From NCBI GenBank assembly GCA_948500755.1, contig CAOOYH010000019.1, forward strand, positions 1 to 12,667: 12,667 nucleotides of DNA. The letters are read 5' to 3'. The translations under genes and the position numbers were made by a program. Under the pieces are notes generated by a model. The model did no database searches. It was not told the origin of the DNA and saw only the letters and a program-made list of their open reading frames with translations. The stretch is from an uncultured Lactobacillus sp. (GTDB lineage: Bacteria > Bacillota > Bacilli > Lactobacillales > Lactobacillaceae). This document shows positions 6,723 to 12,667 of the stretch, in pieces. Position 1 is the stretch's first letter. Every line of letters starts with the position of its first letter.

Positions 6723-9347
6723 ATGGCTAAGGTACAACAAAAACAAACTCTTACTGAGGAAGAGAAAAACAAGCAAATATACAACATGGTTGATGATTTG
6801 GTAAAAAGATCACATGTTGCATTAGATAAAATGGCCAACTTCACTCAAGAACAAGTTGATAAAATTTGTGAAGCAATTGCCACTGCTGGTGAACAAAATG
6901 CTTACCCACTTGCAAAGATGGCAGTTGAAGAAACCCAACGTGGTGTTGTTGAGGATAAGACCACTAAGAATATGTATGCCAGCGAAAATATTTGGAACAG
7001 TCTTCGTCATGAAAAGACAGTAGGCGTTATTGAAGAAGATAAGGAACAAGGTTTAATTAAGATTGCTGAACCAAAAGGTGTTATTGCTGGTGTAACTCCA
7101 GTCACTAACCCAACTTCTACGGTTATTTTCAAGACGATGCTTGCTTTGAAAACTAGAAATACGATTATTTTTGGCTTCCACCCACAAGCTCAAAAGTGTT
7201 GTGTTGAAACTGCAAAAATTTTACAAAAAGCAGCTGTTGAAGCTGGTGCACCAAAGGATGCCATTCAATGGATTAGCGAGCCAAGCTTGACTGCAACTAA
7301 CGATTTGATGACTAATCCAGGTGTTCAAACTATCTTGGCTACTGGTGGTCCTGGAATGGTTAAGGCAGCTTATTCATCTGGTAAACCTGCAATTGGTGTT
7401 GGTCCTGGTAATGGTCCTTCATACATTGAAAAGAGTGCCAACATTGACCGTGCTGTTTACGATATTGTTTTATCTAAGACTTTTGATAATGGTATGGTTT
7501 GTGCTTCTGAAAACTCGGTTGTAGTTGACGATGAAATCTATGATCGAGTTAAGGAAGAATTTAAGAATTGGAATTGTTATTTCCTAAACAAGGAAGAAAT
7601 CAAAAAATTTGAAAAGCACTTCATTGATCCAAAGAGAGGTACAGTTGCTGGTCCTGTCGCTGGTAAGTCAGCATATGAAATTGCTAAACTTTGTGGAGTA
7701 GATGTACCACATAATACTAAGGTAATTATTGCCGAGTATGAAGGTGTGGGTAGAGACTTCCCATTATCAGCTGAAAAGTTGTCACCTGTCTTTACATTAT
7801 ATCGTGCTAAGAATCACGAAGATGCATTTAGAATTTGTACTGATCTTCTTAACTATGGGGGTCGTGGTCATACAGCTGGTATTCATTCTAATGATGATGC
7901 GATTATTAGAAAATTTGCAATGAAGATGGATGCTTGTCGTATCTTGGTTAACTCACCAGCTGCTTTAGGTGGTATTGGGGATCTTTACAACAACATGCTG
8001 CCATCACTTACCTTAGGTACTGGTTCTTATGGTGCTAATACATTCTCACACAACATCGGTGCTAGAGATTTGCTTAATATTAAAACTGTTGCTATGCGTC
8101 GTGATAACATGCAATGGGTAAAAGTTCCAGCAAAGACTTACTTTGAACATAACGCTGCTAACTACTTGCGTCATATGCCTGATGTTCACCGTTTCTTTAT
8201 TGTTACTGATGAAGGAGTAGCTGCACAAGGCTTTGCTGATGAAATTACTGACATCATTTCAAAGCGTCGTGGTAACAAGGAATATGAAGTATTTAAGGCT
8301 GTAACGCTTGACCCAACAACTGATGTCATTAAAGATGGTGTTCACAGAATGAACATCTTCAAGCCAGATGTAATTGTAGCCATTGGTGGAGGTTCAGTCA
8401 TGGATGCTGCTAAAGCAATGCGTCTATTTTATGAAAACCCAGACATGACTTTTGAAGAAGCATATCAAAAGTTCCTTGATATCAGAAAACGTGTCGTTCG
8501 CTTCCCAAAGGCTAACAACGTTAAACTTGTATGTATTCCAACTACTTCAGGTACTGGTTCAGAAGTTTCACCAGTTGCAATTATTAAAGATGCTGAAACT
8601 GGAATTAAGCACACTTTATGTGATTACGCATTAAACCCAGATGTGTCAATTGTTGATGATCAATTTGTTGAAGAACTTCCAAAGCGTTTAATTGCTTGGT
8701 CAGGTTTTGAAGCTTTAGGTCACGCAATTGAAAGTTATGTTTCAACAATGGCTACTGACTTTACTCGCGGATGGTCACTAGAAGCAATCAAGACTATTTT
8801 CGATAATTTGAAGGCTTCCTACGATGGTGATATGGAAGCTAGAAAGAGAATGCATGATGCTGCCACGATTGCTGGAATGGCTTACTCCAATGCCTTCTTA
8901 GGCCTTGAACACTCAATTGCTCATACAGTTGGTTCAACCTTTGATATTCCAAGTGGAGTCAGCGATGCAATTGCTCTTCCACAAGTAATTCGCTTTAATA
9001 GTAAACGCCCAGAAAAGCTTGCTATGTGGCCACATTACTCAGTTTACAGAGCTCAAAAGGACTATGCTAATATTGCTAGAGCTCTTGGTTTAACTGGTAA
9101 GAATGACGAAGAATTAGTTGAAAAATTAGTTCAAAAGATTATTGATTTAGCTCACTCAGTTGGTATTAAACTTGCCTTCAAGGAATATGGAGTTGATAAG
9201 ATGAAGTTCCACAGCAAGGTTGCTGACTTAGCCGTTGAAGCTTATGGCGATCAAAATACTGTTACTAACCCAGTTGCTCCATTAATTCACCAAATCGGTA
9301 TTTTGATGGAAGACTGCTATGAAGGTAAAGGTATTAATGAAAAGTAG
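6723..9347 (+). CDS. adhE: Bifunctional acetaldehyde-CoA/alcohol dehydrogenase AdhE
   Basis: Cytosolic fermentation enzyme, 874 aa (typical AdhE length), reducing acetyl-CoA to acetaldehyde and then ethanol with two NADH. The N-terminal aldehyde dehydrogenase domain (about 15-450) has GVGPGNGPSYIE (225-236), catalytic Cys260 in GMVCASENSVVV, and GTGSYGANTFSHNIG (432-446). A linker leads to the iron-type alcohol dehydrogenase domain (about 470-874) with GGGSVMDAAKAM (555-566) for NAD and PTTSGTGSE (606-614). The metal site is odd. His667 and His730 (GLEHSIAH) are present, but the Asp expected in GxDALxH is Glu663, and the His expected in IPHG is Ser744 (IPSG). Iron binding, and so the alcohol dehydrogenase step, may be altered or lost. 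Expression is probably under CcpA and Rex. Confidence 0.95.
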   Translation: MAKVQQKQTLTEEEKNKQIYNMVDDLVKRSHVALDKMANFTQEQVDKICEAIATAGEQNAYPLAKMAVEETQRGVVEDKTTKNMYASENIWNSLRHEKTVGVIEEDKEQGLIKIAEPKGVIAGVTPVTNPTSTVIFKTMLALKTRNTIIFGFHPQAQKCCVETAKILQKAAVEAGAPKDAIQWISEPSLTATNDLMTNPGVQTILATGGPGMVKAAYSSGKPAIGVGPGNGPSYIEKSANIDRAVYDIVLSKTFDNGMVCASENSVVVDDEIYDRVKEEFKNWNCYFLNKEEIKKFEKHFIDPKRGTVAGPVAGKSAYEIAKLCGVDVPHNTKVIIAEYEGVGRDFPLSAEKLSPVFTLYRAKNHEDAFRICTDLLNYGGRGHTAGIHSNDDAIIRKFAMKMDACRILVNSPAALGGIGDLYNNMLPSLTLGTGSYGANTFSHNIGARDLLNIKTVAMRRDNMQWVKVPAKTYFEHNAANYLRHMPDVHRFFIVTDEGVAAQGFADEITDIISKRRGNKEYEVFKAVTLDPTTDVIKDGVHRMNIFKPDVIVAIGGGSVMDAAKAMRLFYENPDMTFEEAYQKFLDIRKRVVRFPKANNVKLVCIPTTSGTGSEVSPVAIIKDAETGIKHTLCDYALNPDVSIVDDQFVEELPKRLIAWSGFEALGHAIESYVSTMATDFTRGWSLEAIKTIFDNLKASYDGDMEARKRMHDAATIAGMAYSNAFLGLEHSIAHTVGSTFDIPSGVSDAIALPQVIRFNSKRPEKLAMWPHYSVYRAQKDYANIARALGLTGKNDEELVEKLVQKIIDLAHSVGIKLAFKEYGVDKMKFHSKVADLAVEAYGDQNTVTNPVAPLIHQIGILMEDCYEGKGINEK

Positions 9348-9393
9348 TTTGTAAACACTCCAATTTTACTTAAATTGAATATCCCAAAAAATG

Positions 9394-9427
9394 AAACACC
9401 TGCGACTATGGTCGCAAGTGTTTTTTT
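9394..9427 (+). terminator. Terminator after adhE
   Basis: AAACACCTGCGAC, loop TATG, GTCGCAAGTGTTT form a 13-bp stem with one mismatch (C-A), followed by a seven-T run. It lies about 45 bp after the adhE stop and shows that adhE is a single-gene transcript. Confidence 0.9.
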
Positions 9428-9523
9428 GATAATAAAAAGTTATAGTGCGATATTTGGAATAAATATTTTTAATTTAGCTAAAGATGAACTTTAATATAAA
9501 TAAAGAGAAAGGAAGTTGATCAA

Positions 9524-9835
9524 ATGTCAATTAAAGATGATGCTCAAAGAGCACATAAAAACTTATTAGGAGAAACTGAGTCAGACACTATTGATAGAAT
9601 TAACCATTTTGCTTTTGATGAAGTTCAAAAAGATGTTGATTTGCCTGATCGTACGAAAATGTTGAGCACATTAGCTTATTTATTGGGATGCCAAGGAGTC
9701 GAAGAATATGAAATTATGCTTCCAGTTGCCCTGGATAATGATGTAAATCCTGTAGAAGCTAAGGAAGTTTTATATCAAGCAATTGATTATCTTGGGTTAG
9801 GGCGTGTTATGCCTTTCTTTAAGGTAAAATTATGA
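9524..9835 (+). CDS. CMD-like protein, N-terminal half of a split two-domain protein
   Basis: Small soluble helical protein of 103 aa resembling one carboxymuconolactone-decarboxylase-like (AhpD-fold) domain: LPDRTKMLSTLAYLLGCQGVEEYEIMLPVALDNDVNPVEAKEVLYQAIDYLGLGRVMPFF (40-99). Compared with the next gene's domain it keeps the G-V-E turn (58-60), but the His expected six residues after that Glu is Leu66, and there is a single Cys (Cys56) with no CxxC pair. AhpD-type peroxidase activity is therefore not supported. GAAAGGAAG gives a good ribosome binding site. The stop overlaps the next start as ATGA. I recall related lactobacillar proteins carrying both domains in one chain of about 250 aa, so this may be half of a split gene. 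Substrate unknown. Confidence 0.75.
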   Translation: MSIKDDAQRAHKNLLGETESDTIDRINHFAFDEVQKDVDLPDRTKMLSTLAYLLGCQGVEEYEIMLPVALDNDVNPVEAKEVLYQAIDYLGLGRVMPFFKVKL

Positions 9836-10242
9836 CTGCTAGAGGTATTAAATTACCCCTGGAGAGCCAAACTAAGACTACAATGGATAATCGCCTTGAA
9901 GAAGGAGAAAAGACTCAAATTCACTTATTTGGACCTCAAATGAAGGACTTTGCTAAGAGAGGAACCATCAATAAATGGCTTGTAGATAATTGCTTTGGCG
10001 ATTACTACACGCGAGGTGGTTTGGATGATCGCGATCGTGAAATGATTACATTTTGCTATTTAGCTGCTCAAGGCGGTGTAGAACCGCAACTTTTGGCTCA
10101 TGCCAAAGCTAATATTGGACTTGGCAATGATAAGGAATTTTTGACTAAAATTGTTTTACAAAATGAACCATTTATCGGTTATCCGCGCAGCTTAAATGCA
10201 ATTTCTGTTGTTAACCAAGCAGCTAAAGAATTAGAAAAGTAA
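9832..10242 (+). CDS. CMD-like protein, C-terminal half of a split two-domain protein
   Basis: Soluble 136-aa protein. An N-terminal stretch (1-45) of linker character (TARGIKLPLESQTKTTMDNR) is followed by a carboxymuconolactone-decarboxylase-like domain: NKWLVDNCFGDYYTRGGLDDRDREMITFCYLAAQGGVEPQLLAHAKANIGLGNDKEFLTKIVLQNEPFIGYPRSLNAI (47-124). Glu84 and His90 of the family's E-x5-H pattern are present; Cys54 and Cys75 are not arranged as CxxC. It overlaps the upstream gene by four bases (ATGA), with AAGG seven bases before the ATG, so translation is coupled and equal amounts are likely. The two halves probably work as one unit. The reaction is unknown; decarboxylase activity should not be assumed. 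Confidence 0.78.
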   Translation: MTARGIKLPLESQTKTTMDNRLEEGEKTQIHLFGPQMKDFAKRGTINKWLVDNCFGDYYTRGGLDDRDREMITFCYLAAQGGVEPQLLAHAKANIGLGNDKEFLTKIVLQNEPFIGYPRSLNAISVVNQAAKELEK

Positions 10243-10257
10243 AAAAGGAATTTTAAA

Positions 10258-10671
10258 ATGGCAAAATTTGAAAAAGAAGTAAAAAATAGTCCATTTGGTT
10301 TTGGTGAATCGAATGATGCCTTCGCAAAATATTTCACTGGGAAGAGTTGGTTAAATCCACTTGCTAATAAAGCAAATGTTAATGTGGCTAATGTTTCATT
10401 TGCACCAGGCTGTATTAATCACTGGCATGAGCACACTGTTCCTCAAACTTTGGTTTGTGTAGCTGGGGAAGGTTGGGTTCAAGAAGAAGGTAAGCTAGCT
10501 CACAAGATGACTGCTGGAGATGTATACGTTGTTTCTCCAAACACTAAGCACTGGCACGGTGCTGCTAAGGATGCTTGGTTTGCACACCTTTCAATGATGG
10601 CTGATACTGATAAGGCTAAGACTACTTGGTACGAACCAGTAGATCCAGAATACTACGACAGCTTGAAATAA
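10258..10671 (+). CDS. Cupin-domain protein linked to the CMD pair
   Basis: Single-domain cupin of 137 aa, a small beta-barrel that usually binds a divalent metal. Motif 1 is PGCINHWHEHTVPQTLVCVAGEGW (50-73), giving His55, His57 and His59, with Gln63 where many cupins have Glu. Motif 2 is GDVYVVSPNTKHWHGA (87-102), giving His98 and His100. The C-terminal TTWYEPVDPEYYDSLK is typical of cupins encoded beside CMD-like proteins. It starts 15 bp after the second CMD gene with AAAAAGGA upstream, and a terminator follows, so it closes a three-gene operon. The pairing suggests joint action on a small carbonyl, lactone or oxidised compound, which is inference only. Confidence 0.82.
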   Translation: MAKFEKEVKNSPFGFGESNDAFAKYFTGKSWLNPLANKANVNVANVSFAPGCINHWHEHTVPQTLVCVAGEGWVQEEGKLAHKMTAGDVYVVSPNTKHWHGAAKDAWFAHLSMMADTDKAKTTWYEPVDPEYYDSLK

Positions 10672-10685
10672 TTTATTGAATAAAT

Positions 10686-10722
10686 AAAAATTACCTAGGA
10701 ATATTTCCTGGGTAATTTTTTT
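10686..10722. terminator. Bidirectional terminator between cupin and pckA
   Basis: AAAAATTACCTAGGAA, loop TAT, TTCCTGGGTAATTTTT form a 16-bp stem with one T-G pair. Seven T's lie on the right and an A run on the left, suited to ending both the plus-strand cupin operon and minus-strand pckA. Confidence 0.9.
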
Positions 10723-10741
10723 GCGATAGTTTAGTTTTTGA

Positions 10742-12400
10742 TTAACTTAATTCTTTAATGATATTTTCCAAAGTTTCCTTAGCTTCTGCTTGAATAGGAG
10801 TTTCTGGATGTTCTTCATCATATTTGTTGAGCCAGTCCAAACGGTCTTGCATTCTTCTAGCTAGAGTCTTTTGATATTCTGGATCATCTAGGTGAACTTC
10901 ATAACCATCAATTGGTAAGTAAGATACACCCTTAAAGTTACCAAATGGCTTGAAATCACTGTCTTTAATATCACCATTTGCTAAATCTTCAATAATCTTC
11001 TTAGTCACTTCTTTTGGAATATCTTTACCCATGAAGGCATCAGTGTTCAAGATATAGCAACTTGCTCCACGCTTAGTAAATAATTCCTTAAAGTCTCTGT
11101 AGTCGCCAGATACAGGGTAAGCACGGAATGGGTCAGCGAATGGTTCAATTACCAAGGTGTTCATATCAAAACCTTTTGGTAAGTTTTCCGCACTAGTTCT
11201 CTTAGTAGCTAAAGTACAGCCCATTGTAGTTGCTAAAACCGGATCATCAATCTTAAGTAATGGAGGTAATGAACCATCTTTCATAATCCAGAATAAAGCG
11301 GTAATTGGAGCCTTTTCAAAATCTACACGATGAGGACTAGTGTAGCGAGTCTTGATAACACGACCGTTGTTGTTTCTCAAGTCTTCAGTAACGATAACTT
11401 TATTACCATCTTCATCTTGAGTTACATCACAGTTCATAATAGTGGTGTAGTACTTAGTTTCATGATGACCTGCTGGGTAGTCATGAGTCTTATCAAAGTA
11501 TGAGGGCTCAAGAGCTACTGAAGAACCATCCTCACGAGAAATAATGAATGCATCATCATGTAAAACCGTAATATCGTATTTACCATCATACATTTCGTGA
11601 GTCAAAGTTGATTTACCTGAACCCGATAAGCCATAAAAGGCAAATACTTTATCATCTTTGTCGTCGAAGTGGAATGACTTTTCACCACCGTGACAAGCTG
11701 TGTAGCCATGACGGTGGGCAATAGCCCAAGCTAAGGTTAAAGTACCTTTCTTAAGTTCACCGAAGTAACGAAGGTTAAAGACAGCGGCACAGTTATGTGG
11801 AGCGTCAAATACACCAAGACCCTTTGGATAATCTGGATCTTGTACATTTGGATCAAAGTAGAAGTAGATGTCAGGTTCATCATAGAACTTAGACTTCTTG
11901 TACATCTTTTCAGCTTCATCATCGAAGAAATGGAAGTTTAAGATATATGAAAGTAAATTGAATGCTTGATCTTCTGGCATCATAACGTGAGCTTTGATTG
12001 TAAATGATGGATCCAGCCCAACTAAAACAGTGGCCTTTAAGAATTTTTGATTATGACCAGCATAGATGTCTTCACGTAAGTTACCTGCTAAAGCTTCAGC
12101 GTCTTCGTTTGGGTCATCAGTAAAGTGACGAGCAGATGCGGTTCTACCCAAAATTTTACCGTGGTTGTAAACCAATTGAGTTGCGCCTTGTGGCAAACCT
12201 AATTCTTTAGTATGTAAAATTGGTAAATCAGTAACAATAACACCAGGTTGCTTTTTAGCAAGTTCATAAGCTTCAGCAACACTTGTAACTTCATGCACAT
12301 TGTTGCCATAAAATGCGCTTTCGATAGTTGCACGAACGCGGCTAAACATTGGATTATCTTTTCTCAATTCATCTTGAGAATAACGTTCTTTTGTACTCAT
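10742..12400 (-). CDS. pckA: ATP-dependent phosphoenolpyruvate carboxykinase
   Basis: Cytosolic enzyme interconverting oxaloacetate + ATP with phosphoenolpyruvate + CO2 + ADP. The 552-aa length and motifs fit the ATP-type family. They are the P-loop GLSGSGKST (257-265), the metal/nucleotide motif HDDAFI (281-286), the HGYTACHGGEKSFHFDD stretch (231-247) near the substrate site, and RYTSPHRVDFEKAP (352-365). In a sugar-fermenting Lactobacillus it may run either way, making PEP from organic acids or oxaloacetate from PEP for aspartate synthesis; sequence alone does not decide this. GAGAGGAA lies eight to nine bases before the ATG. Two cre sites and a Rex-like site lie upstream, so expression is probably tied to sugar and redox state. 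It is a single-gene transcript. Confidence 0.95.
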   Translation of the reverse strand: MSTKERYSQDELRKDNPMFSRVRATIESAFYGNNVHEVTSVAEAYELAKKQPGVIVTDLPILHTKELGLPQGATQLVYNHGKILGRTASARHFTDDPNEDAEALAGNLREDIYAGHNQKFLKATVLVGLDPSFTIKAHVMMPEDQAFNLLSYILNFHFFDDEAEKMYKKSKFYDEPDIYFYFDPNVQDPDYPKGLGVFDAPHNCAAVFNLRYFGELKKGTLTLAWAIAHRHGYTACHGGEKSFHFDDKDDKVFAFYGLSGSGKSTLTHEMYDGKYDITVLHDDAFIISREDGSSVALEPSYFDKTHDYPAGHHETKYYTTIMNCDVTQDEDGNKVIVTEDLRNNNGRVIKTRYTSPHRVDFEKAPITALFWIMKDGSLPPLLKIDDPVLATTMGCTLATKRTSAENLPKGFDMNTLVIEPFADPFRAYPVSGDYRDFKELFTKRGASCYILNTDAFMGKDIPKEVTKKIIEDLANGDIKDSDFKPFGNFKGVSYLPIDGYEVHLDDPEYQKTLARRMQDRLDWLNKYDEEHPETPIQAEAKETLENIIKELS

Positions 12401-12426
12401 ATAAGATTATTCCTCTCTAGAAATCG

Positions 12427-12440
12427 AGTAAGCGGTTTCA
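12427..12440 (-). promoter_or_regulatory. cre site near the pckA start site
   Basis: On the minus strand TGAAACCGCTTACT matches the cre consensus at 13 of 14 bases. It lies just downstream of the likely -10 box and upstream of the ribosome binding site, a roadblock position for CcpA repression when preferred sugar is present. Confidence 0.75.
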
Positions 12441-12448
12441 TCTATTAC

Positions 12449-12478
12449 ATTATCTATAGTAACATACTTATTTGTGCA
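12449..12478 (-). promoter_or_regulatory. Probable pckA promoter
   Basis: On the minus strand TGCACA (12478-12473) and GATAAT (12454-12449) are 18 bp apart. TATAGA (12458-12453) is an alternative -10 box. The -35 box lies inside the Rex-like site. The boundaries are uncertain. Confidence 0.4.
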
Positions 12479-12489
12479 TAACCACACAA
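12472..12489 (-). promoter_or_regulatory. Rex-like operator at pckA
   Basis: TTGTG, eight bases, CACAA: perfect outer half sites at the exact 18-bp Rex spacing. The inner bases differ from the AAA..TTT of the consensus, so binding may be weaker. The site overlaps the proposed -35 box. Confidence 0.5.
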
Positions 12490-12503
12490 ATATAGAATGT
12501 TTT

Positions 12504-12517
12504 TGAAAGCGCTATCT
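12504..12517 (-). promoter_or_regulatory. Upstream cre site of pckA
   Basis: TGAAAGCGCTATCT (plus strand) matches cre at 13 of 14 bases and is the same sequence found upstream of adhE. It is centred about 68 bp before the predicted pckA start, so it could act in activation or in looping with the second cre site. Confidence 0.72.
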
Positions 12518-12573
12518 AGAAAAGCTTATATATGTAAGGATGAGAAGAAATAATAAATGTTAAATTTTAGGCT

Positions 12574-12609
12574 AAAAAATAACCTTCAGAACAAATCTGA
12601 AGGTTATTT
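12574..12609 (-). terminator. Terminator of the galE-like gene
   Basis: AAATAACCTTCAGA and TCTGAAGGTTATTT form a perfect 14-bp stem with a 5-nt loop. Reading the minus strand, it ends in a six-U tract (A run 12574-12579). It separates the upstream gene from pckA. Confidence 0.9.
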
Positions 12610-12615
12610 CTATAT

Positions 12616-12667
12616 TTATTTATCTTCGTAGCCTTTTGGATGGCCCTTGTGCCAATTCCAAGCGGTT
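12616..12667 (-). CDS. galE: C-terminus of UDP-glucose 4-epimerase (partial)
   Basis: Only the last 16 codons and stop are in the window, reading TAWNWHKGHPKGYEDK on the minus strand. The A-W-x-W-H-x-x-HPxGY ending is characteristic of bacterial GalE, the NAD-dependent enzyme interconverting UDP-galactose and UDP-glucose in the Leloir pathway and in polysaccharide precursor supply. The rest of the gene lies beyond the window. A terminator follows 7 bp after the stop. Confidence 0.75.
   Translation of the reverse strand, partial: TAWNWHKGHPKGYEDK

Noticed and set aside
9428..9523. Promoter for the CMD operon, with TATAAA at 9495-9500 or TTGGAA at 9454-9459
   Set aside because: A promoter must be here after the adhE terminator, but TATAAA is too close to the ribosome binding site and lacks a -35 box, and TTGGAA has no well-spaced -10 box. 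No specific call is supportable.
9524..10242. CMD pair as an AhpD-type peroxidase
   Set aside because: Neither protein has the CxxC redox pair required by AhpD.
12248..12481. Plus-strand 77-codon open frame across the pckA start and promoter
   Set aside because: It overlaps pckA and its operators, lacks a ribosome binding site and resembles no known protein.

Overview
The window looks like a piece of chromosome from a low-GC Gram-positive lactic acid bacterium, most likely a Lactobacillus of the acidophilus/johnsonii/delbrueckii group. This rests on AT-rich sequence with strong AGGAGG-type ribosome binding sites, a manXYZ-manO mannose PTS operon, a Lactobacillus-type bifunctional AdhE, CcpA (cre) operators and many short U-tract terminators. 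The species assignment is inference from gene content, not from a database match. No phage, insertion sequence, CRISPR array or secretion locus is visible; this is ordinary metabolic backbone.

Layout. (1) Positions 1-93: the 3' part of a tRNA-Asn gene and its terminator. (2) 193-3466: a plus-strand mannose/glucose PTS operon encoding IIAB, IIC, IID and the small protein ManO. It has a sigma-70-type promoter overlapped by a cre-like operator and ends in a hairpin shared with the convergent LysR gene. (3) 3469-4997: a LysR-type regulator, divergent from a hexapeptide-repeat acetyltransferase that is broken by a one-base frameshift in an A6 run. (4) 4996-6372: a minus-strand APC-family amino acid permease whose stop codon lies in the same hairpin that ends the acetyltransferase. 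(5) 6373-6722: a 350-bp regulatory gap. (6) 6723-9427: adhE with its terminator. (7) 9524-10722: a three-gene operon of two carboxymuconolactone-decarboxylase-like (CMD) half-proteins, overlapping by ATGA, and a cupin. (8) 10742-12400: minus-strand pckA, ATP-type PEP carboxykinase. (9) 12616-12667: the last codons of a minus-strand galE-like gene, with its terminator.

How it fits together. The Man-PTS imports hexoses using PEP, PckA links PEP and oxaloacetate, and AdhE re-oxidises NADH by reducing acetyl-CoA to ethanol. The operator sequences agree with this picture. Cre-like sites (CcpA, sugar status) lie at man, adhE and pckA. Rex-like 18-bp sites (NADH/NAD+ status) lie at adhE and pckA. 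The adhE and pckA cre sites are identical over 15 bases and share the same orientation relative to their genes.

The points most worth a second look are: replacement of two of the four expected iron ligands in the AdhE alcohol dehydrogenase domain; the combined Rex-like and double cre arrangement at pckA; and the split CMD/CMD/cupin operon of unknown function, whose first half lacks the His kept in the second.
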